A DNA stretch of 64,000 nucleotides from NCBI RefSeq assembly GCF_000003855.2, contig NW_003101682.1, positions 3,412,046-3,476,045 of the forward strand, given 5' to 3'. The notes under the pieces were generated by a model, which worked only from the letters and a program-made list of their open reading frames with translations, did no database searches and had not been told where the DNA came from. Within the stretch, counting starts at the first letter, position 1. Every line of letters begins with the position of its first letter. Shown one piece after another: positions 57,954 to 64,000 of the stretch. Both the position numbers and the translations under genes were made by a program. The stretch is from Blastomyces gilchristii SLH14081 (taxonomy: Eukaryota; Ascomycota; Eurotiomycetes; Onygenales; Ajellomycetaceae).

Positions 57954-59555
57954 CTAATCACTATTATCAGATAGTAGATTATAACTATTCTGAAAAGTAG
58001 AAATCTCAACTGCTTGTATTATATCTAGTTTATTATCAGAGTCATTTCTCAATTCTCTAATCTTAACAGAAGTTTGAGAATTCAAATTCTGTTTATATTT
58101 AGCTGAAGAATTGAAGTTTGAAGATTTAGATAGTTGAGAGTTTCTTCTTTTTAAGCTTACAGTTATAAGTTTACTGACTTAACTATTCTCTTCAGTTCTA
58201 GATTTGCTTTGAGCTTCATCTTTTCTTCAGTTCTTTTAAGTTCTTGAAGTAAATATACATTCTTTTGAGCTAGATGCATGTTTTTCTTTACAATTAGAGC
58301 ATTTAAGCAGAGTATATTGACATATTTCATCTCTTTTTGAGCATATTTCATATTTATACTCACTAGTTTTGTGATCTCTGATATAGAATGCACATTTTGA
58401 GTCTCTGAAATAGAAGATTGTAAAGTATTCATATCTCTGACAGTTTGAACACTGTGTTGAAGCTTTGAGATTCATTCTTGAGTCTTTATATTCATGAACT
58501 CTCATTTTTAAATCTGCTACTCTTACTTCAGAGATCTTTAACTGTTTAAGTATCTTTATATATACTAGAACAGAGGCATTTCTTCTACTTTGTCTGAACT
58601 CAATTGAATTTAGTTATACAGACTCTTTTCTCAGTTGAATAGAGTTGTATTCTTCTAATTCATTTTTAAGAAGTAGCATTTCTTCTTCACAGTCAAAAAT
58701 TTCAACTGAAATATTATAAAGAATGAATTTATCTCACTTTTCATCTCTCTTAGATAGAATTATTATATTTAATAAAGATTCTACTGCTGATTTTCAGAGA
58801 TTCTCATTCTGAATAAGAAATTCTGCACTGAATTCAGACATTGTAGTTAGAATGATAGAGTTTTTAAAGAAGAATAACTCAATTGAAGCTATAACTGATT
58901 TTTGAACTTCAATATTAGTTATTAACTGAGAAAAGAACTGCTAATTAATTTCATTTCTGATTCTGAAAATGAGATTTGAGTTTAGCTTATTTCTTTGTAA
59001 GATGTTCTGATTTGAGATTTTGAGAATAAGTCTTCTATTTCTGAAGATTTGAAAGTTTTTCTTCTTTTACATTTTTTTCTCCACTTTTCTATAAATAGAA
59101 GTATAAGTATTATTCTTCTCAGTTTTCTCAGGCTTTTAAGCATGTTTTAAGATAGCAGATTTAGAGACAGCAGATTCAACTGCTTGAGTATATGTTTTCT
59201 TCTGATTCAAAGAAGAAGAAGAAGTAGAAAAAGAGAAAGAAGAGTAAGATGAGAAGTCAGTGATTATACTAGGAATTTTCAATATTTTTTAAACTATGTT
59301 TGAAATTCCAAGTTTGAACTTGATCATCTTCTGTAGTTATCTAGTCTGAGTATGAAGAATTAACAGAACTTCTTCATTCATCTCACTCAGATACTGCTTT
59401 TCAAGAATCTTCCTTACTTTTTCAAGTTTCTGTATTTCAAGAACTTGTTATTTCTCTATTTCTTCTTTCTTTCTTCTCTTTAGAATTTCAATCTCAGAAA
59501 TAGCATTTGAGAAAGCATCTTTCTTCACATTAACTGAGTGTATTTTTGAACTCAT
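57954..59555 (-). pseudogene. LINE J ORF1
   Basis: Start MSSKIHSV at 59555. The open part 58236-58505 holds the knuckles: CSNCQRYEYFTIFY (His and last Cys as Tyr), a second with Cys to Tyr, and an intact third CSNCKEKHASSSKEC. Upstream coiled-coil and Ser-rich regions as in A and C. Confidence 0.85.
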
Positions 59556-59792
59556 TGTTCTCACTCAATGAAAAGTTGATCAGACTGTTTCAATTGAGAT
59601 ATATATTAAACTCTTTTGAAAAGTTGATCAGACTGTTTTAATTAAGAGATTTCTAAGTCTGTTTTCAGTTGAAAAGTTGATTAGACAGTTTCAAAAGAAG
59701 AATAAAAGACTTTTGTATATAAAACACCTGATTTTTTACACACTAGTTCAGTAACTAGGTTAGATTTTTGAAGAGAATCTAGTAAACTAAAA

Positions 59793-60465
59793 TTGACTAC
59801 AGATGTTAGTCACTCACAGAATGCATCTTAAGCTAATTACATTTAACTCTCTATAATTAACTGATCACTGTGTCTGTTCTCTCAGGCCAGTCACTAATTT
59901 TCAAGAATATTAGTTAGTGACTGTCATCACTCACTCAATGATGTACACATCAAGCTTTCAGTTGCTGATCTCAGCCTTATTAGATGCTCATAGACCTATC
60001 AATCAGCTGTTATGACCTCACTCTGTGTTAGAGACTAATTATAGACTTAATGACTGCAGTTCTCTCTGTCAGTATTAGGGCTTGACAGTGAGCTTGCAGA
60101 CTCTAGCCTATCAGAGTGCTCTGTCTAGAGCCTAGATACATGTCTAGCTCTGCTAGTTAGATGATTTTCAAAATCATTTTCTGTATTTGAGAAAGAGCTA
60201 GACTTCAATGACAGCTCTAGTTAAAGACTTGCTTAAGTAGTGTATAATCACTACATTAGGCTTGACTCTATATCATTAGAACCTTGACAGGTGTATAGTA
60301 GAATAGTGAGATATTGACATCTTATACTGACTCTGATGAGTGTTTGCAGAATCTCACTTAACTAGTAGCTTGACTTGCAGTAGAGAGTTCTACCCCGCAT
60401 CAAGCCTTACTAATTAAGCTCAGCCTCTATTACATGAGGGCTTTCATGAGTAAGAAGTGACAGGT
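59793..60465 (-). other. Unidentified middle part of chimeric element J
   Basis: About 670 bp between LINE homology and the tRNA-like head, with no open frame of note. It is less depleted in CC and GG than the LINEs and contains few CpG. A 9-bp inverted repeat, AGTCACTAA / TTAGTGACT, lies at 59889-59922. It may be the body of a second SINE-type family; no other copy is in the window. Confidence 0.45.
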
Positions 60466-60545
60466 GCCAGTGGTGGGATTCAAACCCACGCATCTCTAAT
60501 GTGTGCGGCCTTGGTTACCAGTCTTACCAACTGGGTCACGCTGGC
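60466..60545 (-). pseudogene. tRNA-like sequence (Pol III promoter head), not a normal tRNA
   Basis: A box TGACCCAGTTGG (60527-60538) and B box GGTTTGAATCC (60476-60486) fit Pol III consensus. Ends GCCAGCG and CACTGGC pair as an acceptor stem with one mismatch, and the T arm GTGGG/CCCAC is good. No 5-bp anticodon stem with a 7-base loop can be drawn, so it is probably a SINE-type head or tRNA pseudogene. Confidence 0.65.
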
Positions 60546-60547
60546 GT

Positions 60548-61098
60548 ACTGTGATACATGTTATAAAGACTGTTCATCTCATCTCTTCTGTACTGTCAAT
60601 TGCATCTTCAAGAACTGTAATGACTGTCAGACTCTCAATTGTGAACATGCCTGCAATGTTAAATGCTGTTATTTAATAGCTGCTGCAGCAGTTGCCGCAG
60701 CAGATGAGCCTGCTGATTATATACATATGAATTCACTGAAGCAGCCAGCTCTTAATAACCTTGACACTTAAACTGACTTAACTATTTCTGAATCAGCTGT
60801 TAATTCTTCAATCACTTACAGCTGTTAATTTATTCTCTGCAGCTTTTGCTTCTACATCTGTCACTGTTAATCACTTAATTTTAGCTGAATGAATGTCTGC
60901 TGCTCTGTCTGCAGAGCTAAGCATTGAATTGATAAATGTGTATATAAGTTATCAAGAACTCTCTCAGTGTTTTTCACATGCTGTGTAAGAAATGCTGTAA
61001 GACTATTACCTGTCAGAGAACTCTTATCAGAGCTACATAGACTATTTAATAATGATACAGCTGATGCAAAGCATTTTCACAAGTATATTCAGAACTAC
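60548..61098 (+). pseudogene. Unidentified Cys-rich protein X, 3' half and following frame
   Basis: Continues the Cys-rich frame: CDTCYKDC, FCTVNC, CNDCQTLNCEHACNVKCC, an Ala-rich run, then EPADYIHMNSLKQPAL and a stop near 60770. A second, partly open frame (60838-61130) follows with few stops (SAALSAELSIELINVYISYQ). I cannot assign a family. Spacing of Cys pairs suggests metal binding. Stops are TGA and TAA, consistent with mutation of an older coding sequence. Confidence 0.5.
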
Positions 61099-61606
61099 TA
61101 GACTGACTGTATGACTGTGTCTGAGATCAGAACCAGATTTTTTAATAGTCTTATTATCAATTTAACTGATCTCATTACATGATTTTAACATTAGATAGTA
61201 GTTTCATACTGTCTCATTGAGACTTACTGTCTACTCTTATCACATTTTTCAAATGAGATCATGATTTTCACTTCTCAATTTAAATTATTTTTATTGCCTT
61301 AAATGACTTTAAATCTCATTTGAGTGTTATCAAAAAGTGTTACTTTTTAAAAAATTAAAAATAGTCTAAAGAAAACCTTAAAATGTCTAAAAATAGTAAC
61401 TTCATGCTAAGAATAGAACTAAATGGGATCAAATGAGATCACTTTCTCATTTTTTTCAAGTCATGATTTCATTTTAAGATCTTATATATAGTCACTTTGC
61501 ATGTTTTTTTAATGACTAGCCTCAGCGGGATTCACATCAAGAAATGTATGAGATCAGATTAAATGAGATTAAACATGAAATTTATAGTCTCAGCAGTCAG
61601 TCTAAG
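61085..61606 (+). repeat. Unidentified repeat X, copy 2
   Basis: Matches 3200-3730 in the same orientation, differing mostly by transitions. Because it lies downstream of the Cys-rich frame, repeat X may be the 3' part of that gene or element. Copy 1 has lost everything upstream. Confidence 0.75.
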
Positions 61607-61929
61607 AACTACAACTCTATTCTGGTATTTACATCTCTTAAGTGCAAGCAGAATTCACATCTGAGTCATCTGACTACTGACAGCTCAGTGTCATTTCAAA
61701 TACAGAGAGAACTCTATCACCTGCAAGAGTTATTAGAGTCTGAGTCATGTGATGATGTCTGTTTTACACAAATGTCAATTCATGACTCACAGTTTGATGC
61801 AGATATTGTAAATGATGCAGACTCTGTTATATATTCTAGTGTGTTTAATCATATCTGTATTACATTGCTTACTGTTTATTCATTTGCTTTTCCATGTTCT
61901 TCTATTATGTTGTTGACTGCTAATGTTTC
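61544..61929 (+). CDS. Hypothetical open frame at the end of repeat X
   Basis: Open from MYEIRLNEIKHEIY (copy 1: MYKTRLNEIKHETH) for about 128 codons until the LTR of gypsy N at 61930 interrupts it; beyond that the frame runs into the LTR. The middle has an acidic, Ser-rich stretch (LLESESCDDVCF) and a hydrophobic C-terminal part. Conservation of the N-terminus between two copies supports coding, but the real start is probably an upstream exon. No family recognised. Confidence 0.4.
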
Positions 61930-62247
61930 TGTAAGAGGTCTACGCCGAATAGATCGGTATAATATATAGGTCTTATATATCAAAGAGAAAACCATTAGAG
62001 AAGGAAAGAAAGAGAAAGTGTGAGAATCAGTGATCAGAGTGAATATTTATACACATACACAGTGACATACACAGTGAAACTTCAGGGCAGAAGAATAGAG
62101 GTTTTCATATATGATGAAGCTTCAGAGCAGAAGAATAGAAATTCTGTAGATTTTCAGCTGAGAATCAGTGACTGAGAATTGAAGTAATAGAAATCTGTGA
62201 AGTGTAATGAAATAGTCTATATAATTGATCAGGTACAGTCTGTCACA
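61930..62247 (-). repeat. 3' LTR of gypsy N
   Basis: 318 bp, same length as the LTRs of F, TG...CA ends. Its outer edge GGTCTACGCCGAATAGATCGG is preserved, while the inner end reads GTACAGTCTGTCACA, mutated. The partner LTR is outside the window. Confidence 0.9.
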
Positions 62248-64000
62248 TTAACTCTTCCTTCTTTTCTTAATTATACATAGCTCTCATCAGTTAAGAGCTG
62301 TGATCTTAAATAACATAGAACTCAGAGTTCAGATCAGATAATTATAGCTGACTTATTTCATAAAATATTATCAGCTGCAGCTGCAGAGTCTCTTATCAAG
62401 AATATCTTCAATCTCTTATTCAAGTTCATTATCTTCTTCTATGATTCCTGGCAGCTGTCAGTTAGAAGTCAGTTGAGAAGAGAATAGATCAGTGACAGCA
62501 CAGCAGAGTAAGCTTATATAAAAGACATCATGAATCTCTGATAATATGTTAAGACAGTAGTTATAAATGTCTAGAATTTCTATCACTTTATACTTTGTAT
62601 AATAATAATTCAGTGTGCAAGATGAGTATGTGATTCATATATTCTTAAGATTCAATCATATTAGATCTTCTATCTTATATTACTTAACAGAGTCATAGTG
62701 AACATTAGTTCAATCTTCTTAATTCTGTTTAGTACTTATTATAAAGACTTCTGCTCAATCACAGATGTCTTGAAGTTTTATTACTATATTATTAATGATC
62801 TGAATTGAACTGTGAGAGTTCAGTGTGAAATGTGTAATCTCTAGAAGATTCAGTACTTTCATATGATATTTATATATAAGAAAGAATGAGCTTACATCTG
62901 TTGAAATAACATCTTGATCATTGATAGTGACTTCAGTGTGTAGAAGAAGATTATATTAATTATCTTATAAGTGATTACAGAACTTATAAAGATAATTCTT
63001 TATAGTCTGAATTATTCATTCTGATGTATTATCAGTCTCAGAGTGATAGATAGTTAATAAACAGTATATAATCTTAAGAACTTGACAGATTCTTGTTCAG
63101 AGAGTGCTTACAAATTGATAATCTTAATTCAATACTATAGATCTCAGTAATTCATGCATCTGATAGAATAGACTTCTTAGAAAAGCTTCAGTAACTTATT
63201 CAGTATTTATCTTATTACAAGATTTCAATATTACATTGTTACTCAATCAGTTCACAATGATCAGAACATTCTTACAATTCTTACTCTTAGAGAGATTAAT
63301 AGTGAAGTCAATTACTATATCTCATCAGATTCTATCAGAGATATTAAGTGATTTCAGTAGATCTTTTCTACAGTTCTTTCACAAGATAACAGCAGAATAA
63401 CAATTATAGTTTCAAATGAAATGTCTCATACTGTTTGATATCTCAGATCAGTAGAACTCTTGAGAGATTATTCAGTACAATTATTCATGATCTGAATGAC
63501 TGATTATATATAAATTATACATCTCTTACATTATCTGAGTGTTTAAGAGTTTAAAGTGAGAGAGTCAATGTTATTCACAGAATTGTAGAGTGTTATTATC
63601 ATCAATTAAATATTCTGAGATATCAGTTCTTATACATAGTTCTGAGAGAAATTGAGATACTTCTTGATATACTGCTTCAGTGAGAGTCTGAAGAAGTACA
63701 TCAGTCTGAGATGCTATATGCCACAGTTCATTCAGTATAGAAGAAGTGAAGATATCAGTGTCAGTATCAGTTCAGAGAGAGAGTATTCTAATCAGAGAAG
63801 TATATATAGTGTTATAAGTTATTCTATCTTGATTAATTAATATCTTCATATCTAAGAGCTGATGCTCTCAGTTCATTCAACAGATGTCTGTTATATTAAA
63901 AGATATATCTTACTCTCATTACAAGAGAGCATCTATCATTGAGTTCTAACTGTCAGATCAGTAGTGTATTATAAAATGAAAGTGACTTAAGAACTCAGAT
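62248..64000 (-). pseudogene. pol: Gypsy N pol, chromodomain and integrase part, cut by the window end
   Basis: Homologous to G 43107-44860. The chromodomain region lies near 62290-62490, the integrase core up to about 63500, and the start of the RNase H side near 63900. Strongly mutated with very few CpG, CC or GG. Open frames on the plus strand here are incidental. Confidence 0.85.

Larger units (their letters stand above)
53598..60547 (-). mobile_element. Chimeric retroelement J: tRNA-like 5' end joined to a LINE body
   Basis: A perfect 12-bp duplication, ACTGTGATACAT, flanks the whole segment (53586-53597, 60548-60559). The left edge is a LINE (ATT)n tail. The right edge, the 5' end on the minus strand, is the first base region of a tRNA-like sequence (60545). 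LINE homology runs 53598 to about 59792, then about 670 bp of unknown sequence precede the tRNA-like head. One insertion event is inferred, because the Cys-rich frame is continuous across it. Confidence 0.7.

Noticed and set aside
60466..60545. Functional tRNA gene on the minus strand
   Set aside because: A and B boxes and acceptor ends are good, but no anticodon stem with a 7-base loop can be formed and it sits at an element end.
1..64000. Alternative genetic code with TGA as Trp
   Set aside because: TGA often sits at Trp positions, but TAA and TAG also interrupt the frames, homologous copies have TGG, and Gly and Cys codons show the same G-to-A change, so mutation explains it.
1..64000. 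Intact host gene or gene cluster
   Set aside because: No long frame without stops and no recognised host protein; the longest open frames are parts of retroelement proteins.

Overview
This window looks like a gene-free, heterochromatin-like block from a filamentous fungus, most likely a Pezizomycotina ascomycete. It is AT-rich and almost entirely nested retrotransposons, nearly all inactivated by C-to-T / G-to-A changes resembling repeat-induced point mutation (RIP). Three things suggest a fungus: LINEs with a zinc-knuckle ORF1 and an ORF2 carrying endonuclease, reverse transcriptase and RNase H (Tad/I-like); chromodomain Ty3/gypsy elements; and the mutation pattern itself. The species cannot be named from this sequence. 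No intact host gene was found. Two 100-base N gaps interrupt it, at 18467-18566 and 42765-42864.

Layout. 1-3200 holds remnants of two gypsy elements: a minus-strand gag with its LTR (K), and a plus-strand RNase H/integrase (L) split by a tRNA-derived SINE with a perfect 13-bp target duplication. 3200-3730 is the first copy of an unidentified repeat (X). 3818-25757 is a nested stack. A truncated LINE (B) was entered by a chromodomain gypsy element (M, 3930-16793), which was itself entered by a LINE (A, 7936-15113). LINE B was also entered by a near-full-length LINE (C, 17155-25310), which carries a second SINE. 25832-29375 is a minus-strand LINE tail (E) entered by a gypsy LTR-gag (H), which carries a truncated LINE (I). 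29376-37016 is a near-full-length minus-strand LINE (D). 37021-39890 is a Ty1/copia pol remnant.

39916-53241 is a palindromic MITE-like element split by two insertions. One is a short LTR element (TRIM-like, 39973-41353) carrying a GC-rich minisatellite. The other is a minus-strand gypsy element (F, 41394-53146), which holds a further gypsy element (G, to 48451) and a third SINE. 53384-61929 is an unidentified Cys-rich coding sequence (X) split by a chimeric insertion (J, 53598-60547) that has a LINE body and tRNA-like 5' end. 61930 to the window end is a fourth minus-strand gypsy copy (N).

How the parts relate. The LINEs probably supply retrotransposition in trans to the SINEs, because both end in the same 3' motif and (AAT)n tail. 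The gypsy copies are one chromovirus family with TG...CA LTRs of 272-323 bp. Mutation is uneven. SINEs, the TRIM, LINE 5' ends and 5' LTRs keep CpG, CpC and GpG, while coding bodies have almost none. CpA and TpG stay common, which differs from the classical CpA-directed RIP signature. The most unusual items are this mutation context, the tRNA-LINE chimera, the TRIM with a likely half-tRNA-iMet primer site, the unmutated patch inside gypsy G, and the split Cys-rich X sequence.
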